64,000 bases of DNA from the NCBI GenBank assembly GCA_030145205.1, contig JAQYVZ010000014.1:16278-80277 (forward strand). The letters run 5' to 3'. The number at the start of each line of letters is the position of its first letter. The stretch's first letter is position 1. The translations under genes and the position numbers were made by a program. The notes beneath the pieces are model-generated. The model was not told the DNA's origin and made no database searches. It was given only the letters and a program-made list of their open reading frames with translations. This DNA is from Desulfuromonadales bacterium. Its GTDB lineage: Bacteria > Desulfobacterota > Desulfuromonadia > Desulfuromonadales > BM103. This document shows, in pieces, positions 56,063 through 63,641 of this stretch.

Positions 56063-56251
56063 CCCTTTTCGCAAGGCCAGGCTAAATGAAAACGCCGCCA
56101 GGGTTATCAGCTCCGGCGGTGTTTTTTTATCGGGGTGTTCGTAATAGAAGAATACGTTACTCAAGGGGCCGACGATGAATGGACCGCCGACAGCGGTGAG
56201 GATGAAAATACCGCCGATCAACACGGTGCGATTCAGCTCGAGGTTTGACAA
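56045..56251 (-). CDS. Doubtful small membrane protein ORF
   Basis: 68 codons from a TTG with no ribosome-binding site. It reads as two hydrophobic segments (TVLIGGIFILTAVGGPFIVG and LITLAAFSFSLAL) with a charged turn, which is a plausible membrane protein, but the ORF overlaps the 3' end of the TIG gene and the terminator. GC at third positions is fairly coding-like in its first half. Kept at low confidence. Confidence 0.25.
   Translation of the reverse strand: MSNLELNRTVLIGGIFILTAVGGPFIVGPLSNVFFYYEHPDKKTPPELITLAAFSFSLALRKGLLGKR
56094..56129 (+). terminator. Terminator after TIG gene
   Basis: ACGCCGCC/GGCGGTGT pair (one G-U) with a run of seven Ts, starting about 30 bases after the TIG stop codon. 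Confidence 0.8.
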
Positions 56252-56279
56252 GCAGGAGATGCTGAGGTAGAAACAGCCT

Positions 56280-57251
56280 GTGCCCTATTCTTCGTGTACA
56301 TATCCCGAATTGCTGCAGCGGTTGATTGCCCTCGATATCGGTGCCTGCCGTCATGATGCCCCGTTGGCCGAACTGAACAGTTGGGCCATCGGCGGTCCGG
56401 CCGACCTGCTGGTTGAGCCGGGGTCGGTTGAGCAGGTTGCCACCCTGGTCCAGTTTGTCCGGCAGCACAACCTGCCGCTGGTGGTGATCGGCCAAGGCAC
56501 CAACCTGCTGTTCGATGATGCTGGCCTGCGTGGTGTGGTAATGAAGGTCGGTGATAACCTGTCTCGTCTGCAGATCGACGGCAACCGGATTACTGCGGAA
56601 GGCGGGGTCTGGATTCCCGGGTTGGCGCGCAAGGCGATGCAGGCCGGATTGGTCGGGCTGGAGCATACCGTTGGCATTCCCGGGACCCTCGGCGGACTGG
56701 TGATGATGAACGGCGGCAGCCATCGCAAAGGGATCGGCGAAAATGTGAAGTGGGTCTGGGTTGTCGATCGCGATGGTCAGCAGGAAGTGCTCTCCCGGGA
56801 AGCGTGTCAGTTCTCTTATCGGCACAGTGCCCTGCAGGGCAGTGGCAGCGTGGTGGTCAAGGTCGAGCTGGAGTGTGAGTCCGGCGACCCGGCTCAGATC
56901 CGCCGGGAAATGCTGGTCGATCTGCGGGCGCGGCGCGGCAAGTTTCCCCGCAAGCTGCCGAACTGCGGCTCAGTGTTCCTGAGCACGGCAGAGATGCATG
57001 CCACGGTGGGGCCGCCCGGCAAGATCATTGAGGAGGTCGGTCTGAAGGGTGCCCGCATCGGGCAGGCTGAAGTTTCGCCGCAGCACGCCAACTTTATCGT
57101 TAATCTGGGTGGTGCGACCTCGACCGATGTCCTGGCGTTGATCGCGCATGTTCGCAAGACTGTTCGGGAAAAGATCGGGTTCGATCTGTGTTGCGAAGTA
57201 CGCTACGTCAGCCCCGCCGGGGAGATCCTGCCGGCGGATCGGAAAGCTTGA
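56280..57251 (+). CDS. murB: UDP-N-acetylenolpyruvoylglucosamine reductase
   Basis: 323 residues of MurB, the FAD-dependent reductase that makes UDP-MurNAc for peptidoglycan. The FAD-binding part has SWAIGGPADLLVEP, VVIGQGTNLLFDD and GIPGTLGGLVMMNGGS. The catalytic region has RRGKFPRKLPNCGSVFLS and SPQHANFIVNLGGATS. The start is GTG, and a ribosome-binding site is weakly placed. MurB usually sits in the dcw cluster; here it is alone, followed by the MgtC gene after 43 bases. Confidence 0.95.
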   Translation: MPYSSCTYPELLQRLIALDIGACRHDAPLAELNSWAIGGPADLLVEPGSVEQVATLVQFVRQHNLPLVVIGQGTNLLFDDAGLRGVVMKVGDNLSRLQIDGNRITAEGGVWIPGLARKAMQAGLVGLEHTVGIPGTLGGLVMMNGGSHRKGIGENVKWVWVVDRDGQQEVLSREACQFSYRHSALQGSGSVVVKVELECESGDPAQIRREMLVDLRARRGKFPRKLPNCGSVFLSTAEMHATVGPPGKIIEEVGLKGARIGQAEVSPQHANFIVNLGGATSTDVLALIAHVRKTVREKIGFDLCCEVRYVSPAGEILPADRKA

Positions 57252-57294
57252 CGCTGTTTGATGGTTTGGTGGAGAACCCACAGGAGTCTTGACG

Positions 57295-57996
57295 ATGCTC
57301 TATGGACACACGCTTTTGGGGAGCTACGAACTGGCGATCCTGGTCAAGCTGCTACTGGCGGCTCTCGCGGGAGGCCTGGTCGGTCTTGAACGTGAAAAAC
57401 ATGGTCGGCCTGCGGGTTTAAGGACCAACATCCTGGTCTCTGTCGGGGCGTGTACCATGATGGTCGTTTCGGAAGCGTTTTTTCTGAAATATGAAGGGCT
57501 CGACGTTCAATCCGTGTTGCGGCTTGACCCTTCGCGGACGGCGGCACAGATAGTGACTGGGATCGGTTTCCTCGGGGCCGGGGTCATCCTGAAAGAGGGA
57601 GCTTCTGTCCGGGGACTCACTTCGGCAGCGACCTTGTGGGTTGTTGCGGGGCTTGGAATGGCTTTCGGTATGGGGCACATTTCTTTGGGGGTTATTTCAA
57701 CGGCCCTTGCCTTGATCAGCCTGACCCTTTTGAAAAAACTCGATCCGGTGATGAAAAAAGATCGGTTTTTGACGGTGACGGTGACAGCGGAAAACCGTGA
57801 ATCTCTCAACGATGAATTGCTGACCTTGCTCGAGAAAAGAGGACTGGTCTTGGCTGACCTCAGCTCTCATGTCGATGTGGCTAACCAGGAAATCTTCTTC
57901 CAAATGGTTGTTACCCAACAGCAAAAACGCATTGGTCGCGAACTCACCCAGGCGATACTTCAGTTTAATGGGGTCAAGAAAGTCCATTATCACTGA
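57295..57996 (+). CDS. MgtC/SapB family membrane protein
   Basis: 233 residues: an N-terminal membrane domain with the MgtC signature (LAALAGGLVGLEREKHGRPAGLRTNILVSVGACTMM and GIGFLGAGVILKEGASVRGLTSAATLW) and a C-terminal ACT-like domain (about 155-233, TVTVTAENRESLNDELLTLLEKRGL). Members are linked to magnesium or membrane potential control. The ATG at 57295 has AGGAGTCTTGACG; an in-frame TTG at 57289 is too close to the site. Confidence 0.93.
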   Translation: MLYGHTLLGSYELAILVKLLLAALAGGLVGLEREKHGRPAGLRTNILVSVGACTMMVVSEAFFLKYEGLDVQSVLRLDPSRTAAQIVTGIGFLGAGVILKEGASVRGLTSAATLWVVAGLGMAFGMGHISLGVISTALALISLTLLKKLDPVMKKDRFLTVTVTAENRESLNDELLTLLEKRGLVLADLSSHVDVANQEIFFQMVVTQQQKRIGRELTQAILQFNGVKKVHYH

Positions 57997-58032
57997 CGGC
58001 TGTATCAGTTTTGCCGGTGCTGGCGCCATGGG

Positions 58033-59838
58033 TCAGCTGTCACCAACTTGCTCCAATTCCCCCCACCGGTCATAAGCCTGTTCCAGTTTGTTCTCCAACT
58101 CCTCCAGTCGGGCCTTGACCACCGCCACCTGGTCGCCACTCTCCTTGTAGAAGGCCGGATCAGCCATCTGCTGATGCAGAGACTCCTGCTCCGTCTCAAG
58201 TTCTTCGATCCGTTGCGGCAGCGTTTCAAACTCCTGACGTTCCTTAAAACTTAACTTACGGGGGCGCGTTTTGGCCGGCTTTTCCTGCTTGGGTGCCTTG
58301 TTTTTGGCTGCGGGCGGTTGCTGTGTTGTACGCTGCCGCAGCCAGTCGTCGTAACCGCCAACGTACTCCGCGACCCGGCCTTCCCCTTCGAAGGCGATGG
58401 TGCTGGTGACCACCCGGTTGAGAAAGTCACGGTCGTGGCTGACCAGGAAGATGGTGCCGGAGAATTCGGCGAGCTGCTCCTCGAGCAGGTCGAGGGTTTC
58501 CAGGTCAAGGTCGTTGGTTGGCTCGTCGAGGACCAGGATGTTGCCAGGTCGGGTGAACAGGCGCGCCAGCAGCAGGCGGTTGCGTTCACCCCCGGAGAGG
58601 ATGCGCACCGGACTGCGAGCCCGTTCGGGTGTAAACAGGAAGTCTTGCAGATAGCCAATGACATGTCGGGGCTTGTCGCCGATCAGAACCGTATCCTGAT
58701 CGCCGGACAGGTTCTGCTGCACGGTCTTGTCCGGGTCAAGCTGTTCGCGCAGTTGGTCAAAATAGAGGAGTTGCAGTTTGGTACCGAGTTTGGCCTGCCC
58801 CTTCTGGGGCTCGAGTTTGCCCAGCAGGAGCTTGAGCAGGGTGGTTTTGCCGACTCCGTTCGGTCCGATGATGCCGATTCGGTCACCGCGTAGCACGGTG
58901 GTGGAAAAGTTGCTGACAATCGGCTGTTCGCCGTAGCCGAAACTGATGTTCTCGACCTTAGCCACCAGCTTGCCGCTGCGTTCTGCATCCTGCAGGTTGA
59001 GGCGGACCTTGCCTTGCCGCTGCCGGCGGGCAGAAAATTCGTCCCGCATCTTTTTCAGAGCCCGAACCCGGCCTTCGTTGCGGGTGCGGCGCGCCTTGAT
59101 CCCTTTGCGAATCCAGACCTCTTCCTCGGCCAGTTTCTTGTCGAAACGGCGCCACTCTTCAGATTCGTTGTAGAGCAGCTCCTCTTTGCGTTGCAAAAAC
59201 GTGTCGTATCCGCAGGCAAAATCAAACAGCTTGCCGCGATCGAGTTCGATAATTCGGGTCGCCAGGGCGCGCAGGAAGGCGCGGTCATGGGTCACGAACA
59301 CCAGGGTCATCTCCGAACGTTTCAAAAAGTCTTCAAGCCAGTTGATGGTGGTGATGTCGAGATGGTTGGTCGGTTCGTCGAGCAGCAGGATGTCCGGCTC
59401 AGACACCAGGGCTCTGGCTAGCAGGACCTTGCGCTTCAGACCACCCGACAAGGTGGCGGTGTCTGCCTCCGCATCCAGGCCGAGGCGGGAGAGGATCTGG
59501 GCAACGCGCTGTTGCCCGGTCCAGTCATCCTCCCGGTCTTGGCTGGCCGACCCATTGGATTCAGCGAGACCTGCGGCAACAACATTGCCAATCCGTCCCG
59601 ACAGGTCTGCGGGTAGATCCTGTGGAAGATCGGTGACGCGCAAACCCTGGCGGCGATCGATGACGCCCTGATCGGGCGGCAGCTCGCCGGCAAGCAGGCG
59701 CAGCAGACTTGATTTGCCGGCACCGTTGCGGCCGAGCAGGCAGATGCGTTCCCCCTTGTTGATCTGCAGGTTGATGCCAGACAGCAGGGCGGGGCCGCCG
59801 AAGGCGAGGTCGATTTGTCGTAAACTCAGCAGATTCAT
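58033..59838 (-). CDS. uup: ABC-F ATPase, Uup type
   Basis: 601 residues with two nucleotide-binding domains: GRNGAGKSS, LSGGLKRKVLLARAL, LLLDEPTNHLD, then GPNGVGKTT, LSGGERNRLLLARLF, LVLDEPTNDLD. A linker helix between the domains (about 225-290) and a C-terminal coiled-coil domain (about 515-601) match Uup. ABC-F proteins act on the ribosome or, for Uup, in transposon/DNA metabolism. It is followed on the same strand after 51 bases by the RelA-TPR gene in the upstream position. Confidence 0.93.
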   Translation of the reverse strand: MNLLSLRQIDLAFGGPALLSGINLQINKGERICLLGRNGAGKSSLLRLLAGELPPDQGVIDRRQGLRVTDLPQDLPADLSGRIGNVVAAGLAESNGSASQDREDDWTGQQRVAQILSRLGLDAEADTATLSGGLKRKVLLARALVSEPDILLLDEPTNHLDITTINWLEDFLKRSEMTLVFVTHDRAFLRALATRIIELDRGKLFDFACGYDTFLQRKEELLYNESEEWRRFDKKLAEEEVWIRKGIKARRTRNEGRVRALKKMRDEFSARRQRQGKVRLNLQDAERSGKLVAKVENISFGYGEQPIVSNFSTTVLRGDRIGIIGPNGVGKTTLLKLLLGKLEPQKGQAKLGTKLQLLYFDQLREQLDPDKTVQQNLSGDQDTVLIGDKPRHVIGYLQDFLFTPERARSPVRILSGGERNRLLLARLFTRPGNILVLDEPTNDLDLETLDLLEEQLAEFSGTIFLVSHDRDFLNRVVTSTIAFEGEGRVAEYVGGYDDWLRQRTTQQPPAAKNKAPKQEKPAKTRPRKLSFKERQEFETLPQRIEELETEQESLHQQMADPAFYKESGDQVAVVKARLEELENKLEQAYDRWGELEQVGDS

Positions 59839-59889
59839 AGAGATGTTCTGGTCGTGATCAGTTCAGTGGCAGGTGCAGTGGTTGTTTAT

Positions 59890-61140
59890 TCAGGCAAGTT
59901 TCTTCCTGAGCTCTCGAGCAAGGGTGATCGCCGGCTGATAGTGCGGGTTGATTTCCAGGCATTTTTCACAGTCGCTGAGCGCCTTGTGGTCGAGCTGCAT
60001 GTCCTGGTAGGTCTGGGCGCGGCCGAAGTGGGCCTCAGCGTGCAACGGGTCGATACTAATCGCAGTATCGAAGTCATACAAGGCTTTTTCCGCTTTTTGG
60101 GTGATGCGATAACATAACCCCCGGTTTGTGTAGCCGCGACAGGTCTCCGGATTGTAGCGAATCGCCCGGGAAAAATCGCTGAGGGCGCGGGTCATGTCAC
60201 CTTTGGCAAAATAAGCCATGCCCCGGTGATTGTAGACGATCGATCGGACATCTCGTTGTAGTTGCATGCTGAGGAGTTCGCCATACAGGCTGATCGCGGT
60301 GTCGAGGTCGTGACCGCTGTGTGCATCCAGAGCCAGCAGCATAGTTTTCTCGAGCTGGCTGGAGCGTCTGGCCGGATTTTTTCCGAGCTTGATAGCGCCG
60401 TTTGGCCGGTCATCACGTTGGTGCGAGAGCGTCATGATGTCGAGAATGTCCAGAGATTCGGCGAGCTTCTCCTGGCGTCTGCGACCGCGGAGGCGGATCG
60501 CCTTCTGGTAATCTCGGATTTCCTGGAAGATGACATCTGACAGGGTCAGCGCGGCATTCAGCGAGGCCAGCTTGCGACGGATCGATTCATTGGGGATCGA
60601 AATGTCCGACTTGTAAACCAGCTCATGCTCCACCTCCGCCCAGGCATCCTGCAAGGTGGTCCGCAACTGGACTTCGCAGACTTTTCTGGTGCCTGGCATT
60701 GAGGGCTTAAGCGCGTCCTTGTCCAGTTTGACCAGCAGATGAACCGAATCATAACCGAACTCCCGGAAGGAATACTGGGCCGCTTTCCAGTCGGTTTCGG
60801 TGACTTCAAAGTGGTCGGCAATCAGGTCCTTGACCGTTTCGATATCTTCCAGAAAAGGGCAGACGATTCTCAGCCCGAGCATGTCGGTGATTGGTGTCGG
60901 GCGCCGACCCTTGGCGGTGCTGTTAAGGTGCCGGAGTTTTTCGTAGTAGGCTTCAAACCGTTTGACACGGTATTTGATTGATGGGGTGAACCCCTGGCTT
61001 TCCAACAGTCGGCGCATCTGCCTGTAAAGGTCTTGCAAAGTCTCCTCGTAAAGAGGGAGGTGTTGGTCGTAGGCGGTTTTCGCTTGTGCTCGGTCAAGGA
61101 GTGGCTGGGATGATGACAGTTGCTTTTTCATCAGGGACAC
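59890..61140 (-). CDS. RelA/SpoT-like nucleotide synthetase fused to TPR repeats
   Basis: 416 residues. The N-terminal half (about 25-235) carries synthetase motifs of (p)ppGpp synthetases: SIKYRVKRFEAYYEKL, ITDMLGLRIVCPFLEDIETV, FGYDSVHLLVKLD and EVQLRTTLQDAWAEVEHELVYK. The usual arginine of the G-loop (GYRS) is aspartate here. There is no HD hydrolase domain. Residues about 290-415 hold three TPR-like repeats (YNHRGMAYFAKGDMTRALSDFSRAI, YTNRGLCYRITQKAEKALYDFDTAI, HFGRAQTYQDMQLDHKALSDCEKCL), probably a regulatory or partner-binding module. The GTG start has TGGAAGAAGCG upstream. Activity is inferred, not shown. Confidence 0.85.
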   Translation of the reverse strand: MSLMKKQLSSSQPLLDRAQAKTAYDQHLPLYEETLQDLYRQMRRLLESQGFTPSIKYRVKRFEAYYEKLRHLNSTAKGRRPTPITDMLGLRIVCPFLEDIETVKDLIADHFEVTETDWKAAQYSFREFGYDSVHLLVKLDKDALKPSMPGTRKVCEVQLRTTLQDAWAEVEHELVYKSDISIPNESIRRKLASLNAALTLSDVIFQEIRDYQKAIRLRGRRRQEKLAESLDILDIMTLSHQRDDRPNGAIKLGKNPARRSSQLEKTMLLALDAHSGHDLDTAISLYGELLSMQLQRDVRSIVYNHRGMAYFAKGDMTRALSDFSRAIRYNPETCRGYTNRGLCYRITQKAEKALYDFDTAISIDPLHAEAHFGRAQTYQDMQLDHKALSDCEKCLEINPHYQPAITLARELRKKLA

Positions 61141-61186
61141 CGCTTCTTCCAGGGGAATGTGTCGCGTTTATCCTTGGCAGGTCTTT

Positions 61187-61215
61187 AGTCTAGATTGATC
61201 CGAATGAGCTGGCAA
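61187..61215 (-). promoter_or_regulatory. Candidate sigma70 promoter for RelA-TPR gene
   Basis: On the minus strand TTGCCA (61210-61215), a 17-base spacer and TAGACT (61187-61192) lie 47 bases from the start. Confidence 0.55.
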
Positions 61216-61393
61216 GAAACTTCGTCTCCTTCCGGCTTGGTGCGCGACACGGAAACACTGTTTTTAAATCATGAAATTGTTGGCAAAAAAAACTTGCAAT
61301 GATGTTGTAATGCGTGATAGACAAGCAATAACAGTAAGTTTGTGTAGATTCTTAGTTGTAGGATGTGGATGTCAAGATGACTGCGGGAAAAAT

Positions 61394-61425
61394 AAACACA
61401 CACCCTTTTGGCTGTGTGTTTTTTT
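61394..61425 (+). terminator. Terminator-like hairpin in cspA leader
   Basis: The stem AAACACACA/TGTGTGTTT (61394-61402 with 61413-61421) is followed by a T run ending at 61425, 61 bases before cspA. It could attenuate cspA or end an upstream short transcript. The rest of the gap 61141-61486 shows only the minus-strand promoter. Confidence 0.6.
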
Positions 61426-61486
61426 GTTTCGGTGGCAATTAAGGGTCGCACAGCCAAATGTCCCAAGGGGAACAAAGGAGTAGAAA

Positions 61487-61687
61487 ATGGCTGAAGGTAC
61501 AGTTAAGTGGTTCAATGATGCGAAGGGTTTCGGTTTTATCGAGCAGGACAACGGCCCCGATGTTTTCGTTCATTTCTCTGCGATCGAGTCCGACGGGTTT
61601 AAGTCGCTGGCTGAAGGCGACCGCGTCAGCTTTGACGTGAATGAGGGTCCCAAAGGCCCCCAGGCTGCCAACGTGCAGAAGGCTTAA
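61487..61687 (+). CDS. cspA: Cold shock protein
   Basis: 66-residue single cold-shock domain with both RNA-binding motifs, KGFGFI (RNP1) and VFVHF (RNP2). It acts as an RNA chaperone or antiterminator. The start ATG has AAGGAGTAGAAA upstream. It is monocistronic, with a leader containing a terminator-like hairpin and a clear terminator after it. Confidence 0.96.
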   Translation: MAEGTVKWFNDAKGFGFIEQDNGPDVFVHFSAIESDGFKSLAEGDRVSFDVNEGPKGPQAANVQKA

Positions 61688-61719
61688 GACTCTTAAGTCA
61701 TAGCCTATAATTGGTACGG

Positions 61720-61757
61720 AATAGCCTCGAAGGAAACTTCGGGGCTATTTTTGTTTG
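61720..61757 (+). terminator. Terminator after cspA
   Basis: AATAGCCTCGAAG/CTTCGGGGCTATT form a 13-bp stem (one G-U) with a GAAA loop and a T-tract; also usable for the convergent methyltransferase gene. Confidence 0.92.
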
Positions 61758-61758
61758 T

Positions 61759-62688
61759 TCAGCAGCAGGTCGGCGGGATAGGAGCTTGTCCCAGGCAATA
61801 ATGATGCAGCGAGACGCCCTTCTCCAGGTCGGCTTCCGGAAAGTCCACTCCGGGGGCGTACCGTCCGATCTGTCGTATCTGCGGCCACAGCTTGTGAAAG
61901 TGTCCCTCCAGGAAGTCGGGTGGCAAGTGGGGGGTGTTGAGGCAGGCCAGCACCTCGCCCTCCGGGTGCAACAGCTCAGGCAGCCGGTTGATCAGTTTGG
62001 GCCAGTGCCGTTCGGCGGTAAAACTCTTGCCCTGGCTGGCCGGCGGATCGCAGATCACCAGGTCAAAAGGCGCCAATCGACGCAGTTTGCTGAAACTCCG
62101 GAACAGTTCGACATCCAGAAAGCTCACCTTGCGCAAGTCGAGTTGATTGATTCGATGGTTCTCCCTCCCCAACTGTAGCGCCCCTTTGTTCATGTCCAGG
62201 TTGACCACCTGGGTTGCTCCCCCGGCAAGTGCCGCCACTGAAAAACTGCAGGTATAGGCGAACAGGTTGAGAACCCGCTTACCTTTCGCGCGCTGCCGCA
62301 CCTGTTCGCGCCCCACGGCCATATCCAGGAAAAAGCCGATATTTTGCGCATTCTCCAGGCGCAACCGGTATTGCAGGCCGGCCTCCAGGGCAACGGGCTG
62401 TTCCGGCAAGGTGCCGTATAACAGCTGCGATGTCGGTGCTGTTCGCTGTCGTTCCTGTAAGAGAATCGCATCGGGCGGTTGGGGCAGGGTGTCACGCAGC
62501 AGCTGGACCAGGTGACGTAGCCATTCCTGCGGCTTGGGCTGATAGAGGGTGATCAAAACCACCGGTGGAAAGATGTCGATCAGCAGATCGGTATAGCCGG
62601 GAAAGCAATGCCCGCGGCCATGAAACAGGCGCCGGGCTTCCTGTGCTTTGGGGAGATGTTTGATGATTTCGTTGCGAATTGTCTCCAT
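61759..62688 (-). CDS. RlmI-like class I methyltransferase
   Basis: 309 residues with the SAM-binding core of the COG1092 family: FFLDMAVGREQVRQRAKGKRVLNLFAYTCSFSVAALAGGATQVVNLDMNKGAL, followed by the DPPASQ motif (VICDPPASQGKSF). It resembles RlmI/RlmK-type 23S rRNA cytosine or guanine methyltransferases; the target is not determined. A PUA domain, common in RlmI, is not obvious in the N-terminus. The start ATG lacks a strong site. Confidence 0.83.
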   Translation of the reverse strand: METIRNEIIKHLPKAQEARRLFHGRGHCFPGYTDLLIDIFPPVVLITLYQPKPQEWLRHLVQLLRDTLPQPPDAILLQERQRTAPTSQLLYGTLPEQPVALEAGLQYRLRLENAQNIGFFLDMAVGREQVRQRAKGKRVLNLFAYTCSFSVAALAGGATQVVNLDMNKGALQLGRENHRINQLDLRKVSFLDVELFRSFSKLRRLAPFDLVICDPPASQGKSFTAERHWPKLINRLPELLHPEGEVLACLNTPHLPPDFLEGHFHKLWPQIRQIGRYAPGVDFPEADLEKGVSLHHYCLGQAPIPPTCC

Positions 62689-62747
62689 GGGGCGGATTTT
62701 GACAGAAAATGACGGCGTTGAACAGGGCTTGCCTCACTTCAATTGTC

Positions 62748-62790
62748 TTGACATCTGCAATTAAATGTCTTTAGATGTCCAAAAATGTCC
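62748..62790 (+). promoter_or_regulatory. Tandem 10-bp repeats at promoter of HTH-EIIA gene
   Basis: A -35 TTGACA (62748-62753) with a weak -10 TTAGAT (62771-62776) is overlapped by three ATGTC direct repeats at 62765, 62775 and 62785, spaced exactly one helical turn apart (AAATGTCTTT, AGATGTCCAA, AAATGTCCAA). Excisionase-type proteins bind phased direct repeats, so these may be autoregulatory sites. Confidence 0.55.
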
Positions 62791-62824
62791 AAAGTAATAG
62801 ACTTTTGACCATATGTGAGAAAAA

Positions 62825-63511
62825 ATGAACCTTTCGGTAAAAGATGCTGCCCGGTTATTGAACGTGTCAGATAAGACCATCTACCGTTGGATCAAGCAGG
62901 AGTTGATCCCCGCATACCGGGTCAGCGGCCAGCACCGCTTCAATCAATCAGAATTGCTCGAATGGGCGACGTCTCGCAGGATGGGGGTTTCCCCGGAAGC
63001 TTATGATGAGCCCGAGGAAGCAGCCCGGCCGCTGCCAACGCTGACTGAGTCGCTCGAAGCTGGTGGCATCTTCTACCGGCTTGATGGCCGATCCAGAAAC
63101 GAGGTGTTGTCTAATCTCGTTGACACCCTGCGGCTTTCCGAAGGTGTCGATCGTGAATACCTTCTCAAGGTTCTCATTGCCCGGGAAGAACTGGCCTCGA
63201 CCAGTATCGGCGACGGTATCGCCATCCCTCATCCGCGCAATCCTGTCCTGTTGCATTCCACCCAACCGACAGTGACATTGGCTTTTCTGGAAGAGCCGGT
63301 GGATTTTCAATCGCTGGACGGGAAATTGACGGATGTTCTCTTCTGTGTGATCAGCCCGACCTTGCGGGCTCATCTTCACTTGTTGTCCATGTTGGGATTT
63401 GCACTGAAAGATCACATGTTTCGTAAAACACTCCTGGAGCAGGAGAGTCGCGAAAATATTTTAAACGCCTTGCGGCAGGTCAAGCGGGGTATGGGGGTGC
63501 TGGCGGAATAG
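62825..63511 (+). CDS. Excisionase-type HTH and PTS EIIA fusion protein
   Basis: 228 residues. Residues 1-55 form a MerR/excisionase-like helix-turn-helix (NLSVKDAARLLNVSDKTIYRWIKQELIPAYRVSGQHRFNQSELLEW). Residues about 85-225 are a PTS EIIA type-2 (fructose/nitrogen) domain with the phospho-histidine H136 in GIAIPHPR. No PTS EIIB/EIIC genes are adjacent, so it is probably a regulator controlled by phosphorylation rather than a transporter subunit. It precedes a hyfB-like gene by 130 bases. Confidence 0.88.
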   Translation: MNLSVKDAARLLNVSDKTIYRWIKQELIPAYRVSGQHRFNQSELLEWATSRRMGVSPEAYDEPEEAARPLPTLTESLEAGGIFYRLDGRSRNEVLSNLVDTLRLSEGVDREYLLKVLIAREELASTSIGDGIAIPHPRNPVLLHSTQPTVTLAFLEEPVDFQSLDGKLTDVLFCVISPTLRAHLHLLSMLGFALKDHMFRKTLLEQESRENILNALRQVKRGMGVLAE

Positions 63512-63641
63512 GGTCCGCTTGCTGTCAGTCGCCACCTCACAATGCTGTGTCGCTTCAGGTAGGGCTGGTCTGTTCCAGCTCCTGTGGAGGGCGCACCTTT
63601 CTCTTTTGAGTGGGTGCTTTTTCATTTTCAGGAAAGCAGAA

